A DNA stretch of 64,000 nucleotides from Bremerella sp. TYQ1 (GCF_020150455.1 NZ_CP083740.1:1054001-1118000), one strand, 5' to 3'; shown: positions 28,101 through 37,250, counted from the first letter of the stretch. Numbers and translations: made by a program. Notes: generated by a model from the letters alone, not told the origin.

Positions 28101-28176
28101 CCTTCTCACAATGGTGATGGTGCCGACGCTCTATGCTTTGCTGTACGGCATTGCCGTTCCAAAATCGGAGCAGTAG
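25105..28176 (+). CDS. RND efflux pump (AcrB-like) with VDN in the proton-relay motif
   Basis: A 1023-residue proton-driven RND transporter. ATG 25105 is preferred because it starts just before the first membrane helix; an in-frame start at 25024 lies inside the adaptor gene. Twelve membrane segments and two large periplasmic loops are evident (TTTYPGASAEQVELEVTDRIE after TM1). The TM4 motif reads MVDNAIVV: Asp405 is kept but the second Asp of the AcrB D407-D408 pair is Asn406. Other conserved pieces such as GLIVGTLLTMVMVPTLYALLY at the end are intact. There is no outer-membrane channel gene here. Confidence 0.93.
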   Translation: MSLAALSIEKRAVAYFGVLLIIVGGVFCYFQLGQLEDPEFSVKTAVITTTYPGASAEQVELEVTDRIETKLQEMTELKNVYSNSRPGLSIIKVDIKSNYWSDRLPQVWDVLRKKVADVQPTLPSGAGKPVVGDDFGNVYGFLLAVSSDGFSYAELEKYVKDMRKELSVVKGVARVDFWGVQEKRVYLEVSSAQLAELNLTPAQIIDTLQGQNLVVDAGEVDYLTQRMRISPTGEFGSPEEIGDLAIAGVVDGRDEIIRIRDFATVHTGYIDPPSHMLRHNGRQAIALAIAPSAGENVVEVGKRIDRRINQLLADLPIGINVERISWQSDQVAESIRSFMVSLIEAVAIVLALLAITMGIRPGIIIGISGLVFPILGTFIVMAIMGIDLHRISLGALIIAMGMMVDNAIVVTDGIMVRISQGMDRKKAAIEAASGPSIPLLGATVVACMAFFPIFASSYDTGEYAGSLFTVVAISLLLSWLFCQTIAPLLCIAMLPAPKQSGTTAEPYQSKFYQLFRGLLRWTIRFRILFLGSMVALLLVAVVGFRWVPQLYFPDSSRLQVMIDYWAPEGTRIQQTSLDVQRIEDFVQQHDATASVSTFIGKGPPRFYLPVSAEDPYSSYAQIIINTNSLSGVNELVADTDAWVQENVPEAMVRVRKYAVGAFDDWKVEARFSGPANADPDVLRQLAEKGANILRDTPSAKEVRVNWREPVQVLSPQFNEERARWSGISREDLSRAMLRATDGVVVGQYRQEDDIVPIVARNIESEREQAATSLDELLITPKFATHAVPASQVIDGVEVTWENPLIWRWDRRRAITVQCSPDNVTAPTLRNEVLAKFEAIELPPGYRLDWDGEYLSAKQSQEALVPGIVPAFVVMLFILVALFNGFRPMMICIGVIPFVIIGITGGLLLTNTPFGFIALLGAMSLSGMMIKNVVVLLDEVNANLGKGLTPYHAVVEAAVSRLNPVVNAAGTTVLGVLPMLQDVFWVALAVTIFFGLIVGTLLTMVMVPTLYALLYGIAVPKSEQ

Positions 28177-28270
28177 TGGCTACGATCAGTTACCCGCCTG
28201 CAGAGCTTTGCCTCTTGGGTCGGGTATGGATTAGTGAGCATTTACGACCGCAAATTGACCCGGCTGGCAG

Positions 28271-30691
28271 TTAGGCCAGCTTGTCCGGTTCAAGGGCATG
28301 GTGGCTTTTCAGCATCGCAATGAATCCTGGCTCCAGCATCTGCTTCTTGTCTTTTAAATCGCGCAGCATCTCGTTGGAAAGAGTCGTATTGGCATGGAAG
28401 TACCGTACGATCTTGTTCATTTGGACGAAATCAATCCGATCAAAATCGTCAGGCTCCGACTTGCCCTCGACGATTGGAGGATGAATGGTGCAATTGGTCA
28501 AGTGCGTGCCGAGTTCGGCATCAAGGGCGTAGATCGGAGAAGTACCCTTTTCAACTTTGGGTCGCAGGGAACAGTTATCCAGTACCAACTTCCCTTTCAA
28601 CGGCCCGGTCTGAGATGCCGTTAGCCGGTCGATCTGGCAGTTGGAAATGCTAACACTCGCGGCGCTTCCGCCCAAATACATACTAAGAGGTGAACACTCA
28701 GTAATTCGGATCCGCGGGTAAAGTCCTCGGTCTTCGGCATATTTTGTTTCACCCGTGCTTCCGAGGCGAAGATGTGCACTGTCAGGGTGATCCGGGGCAG
28801 ATTCTGCGATATCCTCCAACTGAATATTCTCGAAAACCATTTGGCAATTGGCCTGAAGTAGATCGCCGTTGAAGTCCCCCTTCTGCGATAGCGTGTACCC
28901 GTAAGGATCAGGGACGTTAATCAGACGAACTCCCTGGCTACGTCCCCGCACGCTAACATTGCGAACCGCGATCAGGTGCGGGAAGAAGGTACCGCTCTGG
29001 TTCTCCTCGGTATCTTTCATCGCAGGCAAGTTCAACAACCAAACTAACGAGCGTGATTCGGGGAAGTTACTGTAGTCAACAACTAAGTTCTCGATCGTAA
29101 TCGTACGTGCACAACCGATTGGGTAACCATAGTCGAACTGCGAAGGGTGGCAATAGACAACAGTCGCGGGGCGGTCATGAGGAGGCACAAGTCGACAATT
29201 GCGAATGTGAATATCGCCATCCCATTTCGCCCCAAAATCGCGCCGCAGATTTATCAGCGAATTGCTATGCTCAACCGTATTCTCTACGGTCAACGTTCCT
29301 CCCCCCGTTACCGATATGCCCCGCATTCCGATAATCGAATCTTGGATCGTCAAATTCCAACAATGAAAGTGGACATCGACCCGGTTCAGTCGGCAATTTT
29401 CGATCCGAAAATTCTTGTTGATATTAGTCCCAAAGACTCCCCAATGAAGCCAGGTGCCTTCGGCCGTTAAGTTTCGGAATGTGCAGTTAAGCATTCTCCC
29501 GCCACTGATTCCGTACGTTCCTGCTGCGACGCGTTTCTTGGGATCAGACCGATTTTGTTCCCACGGAATCAGTCGAATGTTTTCCAGAACGGTATCGTAT
29601 ACCCGGCTCAGACTATAAAAGCCGCTCCGCGGTTGCATCGATGTGTCGCGCTGGCCAGGCTCAAGTCCCATCCACTGATTACGGATGATCGTGCGACTTC
29701 GCTCTACGCGAAACCCATTGCTGTAATAGCCGTTGTAAGTATCGCCAGGTACGTCACCGGAAAGGTAAAACCCGCCGCCTTCGATCGTTAAATAAGAATC
29801 GTCGCAAGGATAGGCCGTAAGCGACGTGTAATCCTTAAATTCCCAAGCAATGTCTCCCACGATTCGTCCATCTTGCTCGACGTAGAACAGCTCTTCTCGG
29901 TTCCAAGATTGTCCCTTGTATTTGCTTCCCGCTCGAAATCCAATCTGATCATTTTTGTCGACAAAACTCACAAGGCAGTTTTTGTAGGGTGCTAACTCAG
30001 AAATTGCTGCCACGCCAGGCCGAAGTTTCTTGAGAAGCGAAGCTTTCTGCGAATCATCCAAGTCGATTCGTTTCCCAGGCGATCCGCTTTTGACGACAAA
30101 ACGAGGCTTCGCTTTCTCGTTAAACTTTTCGTTGATATGGAAGATCGTGTTACCCCAATCCACATTGGTTGTGATTGGAATGCTGTTCGTCTTCTCAATC
30201 CAGAATTCACCAGAGCGATGGATGACAGGTATCTGATGTTTTTCAGCAAAGACGTGGGCACGTTTAATCTGAACGCCATCGTCGCTGGTGCCATCTGCTT
30301 TGGCACCGAACATGTGATAGTTGATGGGCCCATCTGGAAGTAAGCGAGCCTGCAGATCGTTTTTAAGTGCAATCACATCTCCATCGTTCGCGGAACGATC
30401 TTTATCGGCTTCTTTGACGACATAGAATGCACTGCCTCCGTCGCCTGGGGCAAAGTAGCCTAAGGTACAGATGATCGTGTCACGTTTCAGATCGTTCCAC
30501 TGTTTCATATCCGCGACGGTCGGCAGAGAGTAAAACGGTTGATCCGTTTCGCTACTGGAAGCTTCCGAGGCGGACATCGCCAAGGCTGTCTTGTTTGCCC
30601 ATGCGAACCCTCCCATTCCCAATAAGGCGAGGGCCGTTCGACGTTGAAACGTTCTATCTGATTCAGAAGCGGAGTTGTCAGGGGTGGGCAT
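28271..30691 (-). CDS. Tat-exported right-handed beta-helix (pectate-lyase-like) protein
   Basis: An 806-residue protein with an N-terminal Tat-like signal (FQRRTALALLGMGGFAWA). The Pectate_lyase_3-type start is MFGAKADGTSDDGVQIKRAHVFAEKHQIPV. A long run of short beta-strand repeats with Asn-ladder residues follows (FRIENCRLNRVDVHFHCWN, LTVENTVEHSNSL), typical of a parallel beta-helix. Such proteins bind or cleave acidic polysaccharides or act as epimerases; catalytic residues cannot be assigned by eye. It is the last gene of the minus-strand cluster with a heparinase-like lyase. Confidence 0.8.
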   Translation of the reverse strand: MPTPDNSASESDRTFQRRTALALLGMGGFAWANKTALAMSASEASSSETDQPFYSLPTVADMKQWNDLKRDTIICTLGYFAPGDGGSAFYVVKEADKDRSANDGDVIALKNDLQARLLPDGPINYHMFGAKADGTSDDGVQIKRAHVFAEKHQIPVIHRSGEFWIEKTNSIPITTNVDWGNTIFHINEKFNEKAKPRFVVKSGSPGKRIDLDDSQKASLLKKLRPGVAAISELAPYKNCLVSFVDKNDQIGFRAGSKYKGQSWNREELFYVEQDGRIVGDIAWEFKDYTSLTAYPCDDSYLTIEGGGFYLSGDVPGDTYNGYYSNGFRVERSRTIIRNQWMGLEPGQRDTSMQPRSGFYSLSRVYDTVLENIRLIPWEQNRSDPKKRVAAGTYGISGGRMLNCTFRNLTAEGTWLHWGVFGTNINKNFRIENCRLNRVDVHFHCWNLTIQDSIIGMRGISVTGGGTLTVENTVEHSNSLINLRRDFGAKWDGDIHIRNCRLVPPHDRPATVVYCHPSQFDYGYPIGCARTITIENLVVDYSNFPESRSLVWLLNLPAMKDTEENQSGTFFPHLIAVRNVSVRGRSQGVRLINVPDPYGYTLSQKGDFNGDLLQANCQMVFENIQLEDIAESAPDHPDSAHLRLGSTGETKYAEDRGLYPRIRITECSPLSMYLGGSAASVSISNCQIDRLTASQTGPLKGKLVLDNCSLRPKVEKGTSPIYALDAELGTHLTNCTIHPPIVEGKSEPDDFDRIDFVQMNKIVRYFHANTTLSNEMLRDLKDKKQMLEPGFIAMLKSHHALEPDKLA

Positions 30692-30794
30692 CGATTCACT
30701 CTATCCAAGCAACAGGCAGATTGGCGGGAAGGGCAGGGCGGGCGGAAGTTAAGCAGCGTCTAATGCAACGTTATATACTGCGAGTGTTTCCAAG

Positions 30795-31901
30795 CTAACG
30801 TAACCATTCATCCAGGTGGGTTTGAACGAAATCGTCATCGTGTAGATGAGGATAGGCTTGGTGGACTCGGTCTATTTCCTCTTTTTGTCCAGACGTAAGA
30901 CCGATATTGCGATCCAGCAAATTTAGGTTCTCGAGTAACCCTTGCTTCTGAAGAGCGTAATGAATACCGACCACGCATCCATGAAAGTTATTTCGAGCAT
31001 CAAACAATGCCGCGTTACAGTCAGTGACCTGAGATGCAAGTGTCAATAAACGGGAAGGAATATCAACTTCCTTCCACGTCGCTTTACACTCCTGTAGCAG
31101 CTCCACGGCACATTTGGTCCAACATGCCCAGTGTCCAAGGAGACCGCCAACAATCCGGAGCCGCGTGGGATGTTGCGGGGCTCCAACTTCGTACTCATTT
31201 AATAAATCGAGGACGATGTTATCGTCATTGCCTGTGTAAAGGGCAACTTCGTTGGAACGCCCTGATTCAGCGACAGCACGCACAACCTCGAGTGTTTTAT
31301 ACCGATCAAACGGAGCAATCTTTATTCCAAGCAGATTAGGAATACAGGCCAACTCTCGCCAGAATTTGGACGACAGTTCACGTCCTCCAACGGCTGACTG
31401 CATGTAGAAGCCAAAGATAGGAATTTCGGCTGCTACGGACTCGCAATGACGGACGAGTTCCTCGTCGGTTGAGTTCTTTAATGCAGAGAGCGAAATCATC
31501 CCAACATGATAGCCCAGCTCGCGAGCGATCCGTGCTTCGGAAACAGCCTGGTCCGTATCACCACAAATACCGGCTAGAAGCACGGTTTGACGATCGGTAG
31601 TTGCGTCGCAATTTCTCGCCGTCTCGGCAGCCAGTTCCAATACCGGCTGAAACAGCCCGTATTGCGGCTGACGAATTTCAAACTGAGTCGTGTGAACTCC
31701 TACGGCCAAGCCGCCTGCCCCAGCAGCGTGATAGTATCTTGCTAGCGCACGTTGGCGTCGCTCGTCCAATTTGTAATCGGAAGTCAGTGCCAGTGGGTGA
31801 GCAGGAATAGCAATACCAGAGCGGATAGCGTCCATTACCCACGGCTGAGGTAACGGGAAGCGGTTGTAATGCGTGAGTGAAGATGCTTTAGAAGGCTCCA
31901 T
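30795..31901 (-). CDS. DapA-family (dihydrodipicolinate synthase-like) aldolase
   Basis: A 368-residue TIM-barrel protein of the DHDPS/NAL superfamily, which forms or breaks C-C bonds in 2-keto acids through a Schiff base. The candidate lysine is Lys194 in LLGIKIAPFDRY, with upstream AGAGGLAVGVH and LAGICGDT segments in place of the usual GGT motif. It overlaps the epimerase gene by 14 bases. In a cluster with a polysaccharide lyase, a 2-keto-3-deoxy sugar-acid aldolase or dehydratase is more likely than lysine biosynthesis; this is inference. Confidence 0.85.
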   Translation of the reverse strand: MEPSKASSLTHYNRFPLPQPWVMDAIRSGIAIPAHPLALTSDYKLDERRQRALARYYHAAGAGGLAVGVHTTQFEIRQPQYGLFQPVLELAAETARNCDATTDRQTVLLAGICGDTDQAVSEARIARELGYHVGMISLSALKNSTDEELVRHCESVAAEIPIFGFYMQSAVGGRELSSKFWRELACIPNLLGIKIAPFDRYKTLEVVRAVAESGRSNEVALYTGNDDNIVLDLLNEYEVGAPQHPTRLRIVGGLLGHWACWTKCAVELLQECKATWKEVDIPSRLLTLASQVTDCNAALFDARNNFHGCVVGIHYALQKQGLLENLNLLDRNIGLTSGQKEEIDRVHQAYPHLHDDDFVQTHLDEWLR

Positions 31902-32934
31902 TGCGCACCTCGAAATGCGTTGGTTTGTTGAGCAGACGTCCGTCGCGTGAGACCCAATTGGCAGTTTGCTGGAGGATGGTATTGGTCGAAGTCTCCGGTA
32001 TTCCTAGCTGTCGCCACGTTTCAGTGGAGTTACTCAACAGCGCGGTTGGAGCTTCTTCGCCGACGAAACTGACTTGTTTTCCTATCAGCTTTCCGAACTC
32101 TTCCGCGATACTTCGCACAGACAATGTTTCTTCGCCGGTCAAATTGATGACATGCGACGGAGAAGCGGCCAAAGCCAAACTCCGAAGAATCGCATCGTTG
32201 GCATCGCCTTGCCAGACGCAGTTTAGATATCCGCAAGTAAGGTCGATCGGAGTGCCTGACTGAACTTTGGTTGCGATATCGACCAGGACGCCGTAGCGGA
32301 GGTCGACCGCGTAGTTGAGCCGAACCAAAACGACTTCAGTGCCATTAGCGACGGAATAATGCTGAAACACTCGTTCACGACCGAGGGCCGCTTGAGCATA
32401 CTCGCCGATAGGGCCAACAGGATCTGTCTCACGCGAACCGCCAGATTCGATTGGCGAAAAAGGATAAACGTTGCCCGTCGATAAGGCCACAAAGCGAGAG
32501 CGAGGAAATCGCTCAAGGACATTCGCTGGGACAATGGTATTGGCCATCCATGTCTGCGATGGATTGGTACTCGTCCCGAATTTTGAGCCTACGAGAAAGA
32601 TGATATTGTCAGCTTCCGGCAGTTGTTCGACAGAAGCACGATCCAAAAGGTCGACCTTATGGGTGCAAACGCCCTGGTCGTTTAACCACTGTTCGGATCG
32701 ACTATCGGAAAAGCGACTTGCCGCAATAACCTGACAGTCGGATCCTGCTTCGGTAACGGCTCGACGAGCCTTAACCGCAAGTGATGGTCCCATTTTACCG
32801 CCAGCCCCGAGAATCAAAATATCTCCGCGCAACTGACGCATGAATTCGATCAATGCTTGGCTCGGCGTGGTCAGCCATTGGTCAAGTTGATCTTCGTCGT
32901 TGATTTCAATCATGGGCGATTCTGAGTCTGTCAT
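31888..32934 (-). CDS. NAD-dependent epimerase/dehydratase family protein
   Basis: An extended short-chain dehydrogenase of about 348 residues. The nucleotide-binding loop is ILGAGGKMGPSLAVKA, with a later FVALSTGNVYPF strand and GEYAQAALGRE, where a Tyr and a preceding Ser could form the active site, although the usual YxxxK spacing is not clean. ATG 32934 is preferred because AAAGAGA precedes it; an upstream ATG at 32964 would add ten residues. It lies between the heparinase-like gene and the aldolase in one operon, so it likely acts on a sugar or uronate. Confidence 0.8.
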   Translation of the reverse strand: MTDSESPMIEINDEDQLDQWLTTPSQALIEFMRQLRGDILILGAGGKMGPSLAVKARRAVTEAGSDCQVIAASRFSDSRSEQWLNDQGVCTHKVDLLDRASVEQLPEADNIIFLVGSKFGTSTNPSQTWMANTIVPANVLERFPRSRFVALSTGNVYPFSPIESGGSRETDPVGPIGEYAQAALGRERVFQHYSVANGTEVVLVRLNYAVDLRYGVLVDIATKVQSGTPIDLTCGYLNCVWQGDANDAILRSLALAASPSHVINLTGEETLSVRSIAEEFGKLIGKQVSFVGEEAPTALLSNSTETWRQLGIPETSTNTILQQTANWVSRDGRLLNKPTHFEVRNGAF

Positions 32935-33033
32935 ACCGGTGGTCTCTTTCACGAATGGGAACATGCTTTGGTTCGCATGTCTGCCGAAAAGCGGAAAACG
33001 GCAGCTTCGTCAACGGCCGTTGGACGAGTAAGT

Positions 33034-35766
33034 TTATTCAGCAAGTTCGACTTCGTACTTGCCTGGGTTGGCTTGAAAGTAGATGGCGTGATCTCCCTTT
33101 TTCACTTCTGCGCGAATAGCCGGTTGCCCGTTGTCGCTTGAAATGGTCCAGTGCCCAGATTTCAAGCCAAGCAGGCCTACCTGACGCTGAGAATCGTCTG
33201 GTATTCGCAGAGAAAACGAATTCTCGACGAACCCTGAGTCGTTGCTCATGACGACCAATCTATCTGCAATGGCAATGACGTACGTTTCCTCTTGTTCCTG
33301 AAAATCGACTGGCAACGGTTTCGAGTTACCGTCGACCATTTGTAACACCGTCAGGAAGCGATCCCGTTTGGCGTCGTCTTTTGGCGAAACCATAACTCTG
33401 TAGCCGTTGGCCTCAGGCGCTGAAGATGGCGGCGGGTCAAGCTGCATGCCAAAGACGTTTGTCGCATCGCTGCCGCTGAGCACTTCAATAGTGCGATTGT
33501 TCGCAGCCGGTTTAAGAACGTGCACATGCGTCTTTCCTTCAAGTTCCTTTCGCTGGTTCCAAAGGATGAATCCATCGTTCGTCACTTGCGGTTCGTTCAG
33601 CGTATTGATTTGCCAATACTTCTGGAACTCCGGCTTCGCGGTCGTCATATCGTCGGTCAGAACGATAACCGCGGGAACGTCACTACGAAACATGTTGAGA
33701 AAGCAAAAGCCGCGACTATAGTCCGCCATCTTCTTTGAATAGGCCTTCGTCAAGTTCGCTTTGAAGTAGCTGAAAAGCGGTTTGTCGGTGGATGGCCCAA
33801 TGCTGGTAGCAATGACTTTCCCGTTATCGAACCACGGATTGCTAAGGACTTCTTTGGGAGTCCGCGGAGCCACTTGGTTGTAACGCGTGCCGCCGTCGTT
33901 CGACTCGGCTCTTCGAAATGTTTCGTCCGGGTCAACAGCAAGCATCATGCTATGGGCGATCGATCGCTTGTTGAAGTTACGATCGTACGGGGTGCCGTAG
34001 AACTTGTAGAGCCCCAGATCCGCGACTTGAAGTCCTCGGTAATAGACCTGTAACGATCCAGCATCCGAGTGCTGATGGTTTCCGAAGAGATAGCCACCTC
34101 CCTTGATCTCAGCGACCACGTCGTTGCTATCGAGGCTGATGTCCCACCCGGTTCTGGCAACCATCGAGCCCAACACCGGCCCAAAGTCTTTTGTCAATGG
34201 AAGCGACTCGAGGCTTTCGATTGGCTCCAGTGTTGGATCGTTCAACAGGAGGAACATGATCGGGTCACTCGCCGGGCCGCCCTGTCGGTAGAAGTCCGCC
34301 TTCAAGATCGGGTCCTGGGCATAGGCGTACATCAACAACATCGTTCGAGGGTACTTCCAATAGTTGAATCGTCCATCGGAGACGCCACTCGAACCATCGC
34401 CGTCGCGAAGCATCATTCCATCCGGCATTCTCATGTACTGCCAAAACTTGCGTACTTCCTTGATGTTCTCATCGAAGGCCGGTTCGCCGGTCATGCGATA
34501 GAAGAGCCACGCGCCGTGCATTTCCCAACCGAACCGAAACGCTCCGTAACTGACGCCCTGGTTGTATCGCGGAGACTGAAACTCAAACTTTCGCATGGGA
34601 ACCAAGTGTTCGAGAATCACGTACGATGTGTACTGGTACAACGTCGGATCTCGTTCATACAGGGCAATGCTCATGCTCAACAGGTCGCGATTGATCTGAG
34701 CCTCGGCGCCATGGCCGGTGATGATCGTTTGGCGGAACGGTGGCCAGCCACACTCCATATCCATTGCCAATCGCATGAGATTCTTATGCAGCGTGGCTTG
34801 TTCGTTGTCACTAAGCAGATCGTGGCACCAATCGAACACAAGCGAACCGGTGTAAATGGCGCGGCCAACCTCTCGAGTAATGTCGAGAATGTTGCCAAAC
34901 TCAACACGCTCGAGGTAATCGTTCATCAACTGAACCGCCTCGCGACCAACTTTCTCGTCACCGGTCATCAAGTAGTAGAAGGCTTTCGTTTCAGCTGCCT
35001 TCTCTAGCGAGGCATTGTGCGGCGTTTCTTCGTTCTCGGCGAACGTAATCTCAAACGGTTGTGTCGCCGTTCGAGCAAGCTTATCCCAAACCTCATGGTG
35101 CTCATCAGATTTCAATCGAGAACGAATAAGCGGAAGAGTTTCTTCGTTGCACCATAGTCGTGGATGACTTGCAGGCGGCGTCCACTTAGGACGATAGTCT
35201 TGTGCAGCTTCAGGAACTGCCGGGGCGACGTAGGGCTGAATCGTGACATATCCAAGGCGAACACCTTGAGGCAGCCAGATTTTCAGCTTCTGCTCGTCAC
35301 CGTTAAAGTGGAACTTTCCCGTAACCTGGTGTGGCCGATGCCAAGGAACGTACACAACACGTTTCGTTGGACGTGTCTCATCGACCTGAAGCTTCATGAA
35401 GAGTGAGTCATATTTACCTTTCGCTTCCTCCATGAGCTTATTCCCATGGTCATCGACAACGGCAAACGTCCGTATCAGGTAGATGCCTTTCGTAGGTGCT
35501 TTGACAAGGAATGTCGCGTCAGGCTCTTGGCGATCCGTGGCGACGCCTGCGTCAGCGTTTTCTTTCAACGTAATTCCAGGCAGCCCCTCCAATCGCTCAT
35601 CCTCGACGAGCTCGGCATATTCTGCAGAGACATCCGCGTTGCTGGCGATCAGTTTGGTTGCCCCACTATCCGAAAGCTCAATTACCTCGGCAGCCTCACA
35701 AGTGGTTCGATCCAACAGAAGAACAACACTCGCGCAGAACAACAGTGTCAGGAAACGTTTTAGCAT
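33034..35766 (-). CDS. Heparinase II/III-family polysaccharide lyase
   Basis: A 910-residue secreted enzyme with a signal peptide (MLKRFLTLLFCASVVLLLDRTTCEA). An N-terminal beta domain is followed by an (alpha/alpha) toroid (SHPRLWCNEETLPLIRSRL, DITREVGRAIYTGSLVFDWCHDLL, IITGHGAEAQINRDLLSM). The heparinase II/III C-terminal domain starts at GGGYLFGNHQHSDAGSLQVYY, with conserved His residues, and continues KRSIAHSMMLAVDP. The family cleaves uronic-acid polysaccharides by beta-elimination. It heads a four-gene minus-strand cluster. A long antisense frame here is a shadow. Confidence 0.92.
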   Translation of the reverse strand: MLKRFLTLLFCASVVLLLDRTTCEAAEVIELSDSGATKLIASNADVSAEYAELVEDERLEGLPGITLKENADAGVATDRQEPDATFLVKAPTKGIYLIRTFAVVDDHGNKLMEEAKGKYDSLFMKLQVDETRPTKRVVYVPWHRPHQVTGKFHFNGDEQKLKIWLPQGVRLGYVTIQPYVAPAVPEAAQDYRPKWTPPASHPRLWCNEETLPLIRSRLKSDEHHEVWDKLARTATQPFEITFAENEETPHNASLEKAAETKAFYYLMTGDEKVGREAVQLMNDYLERVEFGNILDITREVGRAIYTGSLVFDWCHDLLSDNEQATLHKNLMRLAMDMECGWPPFRQTIITGHGAEAQINRDLLSMSIALYERDPTLYQYTSYVILEHLVPMRKFEFQSPRYNQGVSYGAFRFGWEMHGAWLFYRMTGEPAFDENIKEVRKFWQYMRMPDGMMLRDGDGSSGVSDGRFNYWKYPRTMLLMYAYAQDPILKADFYRQGGPASDPIMFLLLNDPTLEPIESLESLPLTKDFGPVLGSMVARTGWDISLDSNDVVAEIKGGGYLFGNHQHSDAGSLQVYYRGLQVADLGLYKFYGTPYDRNFNKRSIAHSMMLAVDPDETFRRAESNDGGTRYNQVAPRTPKEVLSNPWFDNGKVIATSIGPSTDKPLFSYFKANLTKAYSKKMADYSRGFCFLNMFRSDVPAVIVLTDDMTTAKPEFQKYWQINTLNEPQVTNDGFILWNQRKELEGKTHVHVLKPAANNRTIEVLSGSDATNVFGMQLDPPPSSAPEANGYRVMVSPKDDAKRDRFLTVLQMVDGNSKPLPVDFQEQEETYVIAIADRLVVMSNDSGFVENSFSLRIPDDSQRQVGLLGLKSGHWTISSDNGQPAIRAEVKKGDHAIYFQANPGKYEVELAE

Positions 35767-36260
35767 TTTCTAATCCTAAAATTCTGGATTGAAATGGTTG
35801 CGGGCGACGTTGGGTGGTCGGTCGTGCGTCGCCTAGGCGGGGGAATCGCGAAACGGCCGGTTCAATGAATCGACATCTCGCAAGCTCGTATCTCTGGAAT
35901 GTTAGCGGCCATTCGCCACAATCATGATGTCACGTGGCATCATAGCAAGGCCATTTGTTTTTGTCACGAGTAATCTAGATCGCGGCTAAGAAATGGTTTC
36001 CGATTAGCCTGCAAGAGGGGCAGGTGCGACGTTAGTTGTTGAACTTGCGAGGAGGCTCTAAGACCGTTTACCGGAATTCGTCCTCCTGCGAATTTTGGCT
36101 GCATGAACAGCCAATATCCCAGTCCAAAGATGCTGGAAGGAATGTCAACCTCGTGCAGCGTAACGCCGAGCGATAGCACTTGCGAAGGACCATATGCTCG
36201 GCTACGGTCAATTATTCTGATGAAGCTTCGTCCACTCTTTTATTATGCACACGACAACCC
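35767..36260. other. 494-bp intergenic region between divergent genes
   Basis: This region separates the heparinase operon (minus) from an esterase gene (plus). It contains the 20-bp palindrome at 35924-35943. A 71-codon minus-strand frame at 35964-36179 has no recognisable features and is not called. Confidence 0.4.
35924..35943. promoter_or_regulatory. 20-bp palindromic operator candidate
   Basis: ATGATG-T-CACGTG-G-CATCAT is a palindrome with a single mismatched pair over 20 bp. It lies about 158 bp upstream of the heparinase start. Its size and symmetry fit the site of a dimeric regulator such as LacI or GntR families. No matching regulator gene is adjacent. Confidence 0.5.
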
Positions 36261-37250
36261 ATGAAACTTGCTGGCATACTCCACCTGCTGATTTACCTCG
36301 TTATTGCTCTGGGTATTATCCTGACACATTCGCAAGTTTCCGCGGATGAGGTTCCACCGCCGAAAGCGGCCCAGGTATCAGAGAGTGAGTATGTCTTTCC
36401 CAATGCAGAAGTTTTTGATCTGAAGTCAAAAGAAGGTCGGGAGTATCGGATATTTGTCGCAACGCCCGAAGGGAACACCGTTCCTTCGGATTTACCAGTG
36501 CTTTATGTACTCGATGCGAATGCTTATTTTCCTCTGGCGGCCAGTTTAAATCGCTTGCGATCGCGAGGCTCGGTGGGTGGAGCGATTGTCGTTGGGATTG
36601 GCTATCCATCGGATGGACAGTTCGACATGCAGCGTCGAACGTTCGACATGACAACGAAAGCAGATCCGGCTAAGCTGCCCCCATCGCGAGGCGGTCGAGG
36701 TTGGCCGGAGTCTGGCGGCGCGGACCAATTTCTTAGTTTCATTGTCAACGAACTGAAACCAAGAATCGTCGAGAAGTATTCGGCAAGTTCCTCGGATCAC
36801 GCGATCGTCGGCCATTCCTTTGGTGGACTGTTTGTGATGCATGCCTTCTTCACCCAGCCTAATGCATTTCAAACCTACATTGCGATCAGCCCGAGCGGTT
36901 GGTGGAATGACTATGCACTTTTAACCGCTGAAAGACAGTTCGTGAAGAACGTCCAAAGTTTGGCCGCGCCCAAAAAGCTTTTTATCGAAGTCGGCGAATT
37001 AGAGTTGGCCGGAAATCAAGGACCTGCCGCGGCGTTAGACCCTACCGCTGCTAGTACCGCCTTTGGAACGACGGCCGATTTCGCGAATCGACTGATGCAA
37101 ATTAAGTCGGATAAGCTGGAGGTGAAATATCGAGAGTTCTCAGGTGAAAATCATGGTACGGTTGTTCCGCCTGCATTGATCGAGGCATTTCACTTTGCGT
37201 TCCCACAGTCACATCGCTCCGGTCCAATGCGTCGACGGGAAACAAACTGA
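36261..37250 (+). CDS. Secreted alpha/beta hydrolase, IroE/Fes-like esterase
   Basis: A 329-residue esterase. ATG 36261 begins a signal peptide (MKLAGILHLLIYLVIALGI...VSA); the upstream in-frame start at 36180 is rejected. The sequence shows LPVLYVLDANAYFP, IVVGIGYPSDGQFDMQRRTFDMT, the nucleophile elbow GHSFGG with Ser186, and a late ENHGTVVP His. This layout is typical of the trilactone-siderophore esterase family IroE/Fes and related PF00756 enzymes. It faces the PepSY/DUF2271/DUF4198 operon, which fits iron acquisition, but the substrate is not shown. Confidence 0.82.
   Translation: MKLAGILHLLIYLVIALGIILTHSQVSADEVPPPKAAQVSESEYVFPNAEVFDLKSKEGREYRIFVATPEGNTVPSDLPVLYVLDANAYFPLAASLNRLRSRGSVGGAIVVGIGYPSDGQFDMQRRTFDMTTKADPAKLPPSRGGRGWPESGGADQFLSFIVNELKPRIVEKYSASSSDHAIVGHSFGGLFVMHAFFTQPNAFQTYIAISPSGWWNDYALLTAERQFVKNVQSLAAPKKLFIEVGELELAGNQGPAAALDPTAASTAFGTTADFANRLMQIKSDKLEVKYREFSGENHGTVVPPALIEAFHFAFPQSHRSGPMRRRETN

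Noticed and set aside
28177..28270. Weak TACCCG/CGGGTA inverted repeat between the RND pump and beta-helix gene
   Set aside because: Only six pairs with a long loop and no T-run; not convincing as a terminator.
18777..30691. Shared N-terminus MPTPDNS in the Cache kinase and the beta-helix protein
   Set aside because: The codons differ and the proteins are otherwise unrelated; it looks like coincidence.
34069..35007. 312-codon plus-strand frame inside the heparinase-like gene
   Set aside because: It is antisense to a clear heparinase II/III coding region and has no domain, signal or ribosome-binding site.
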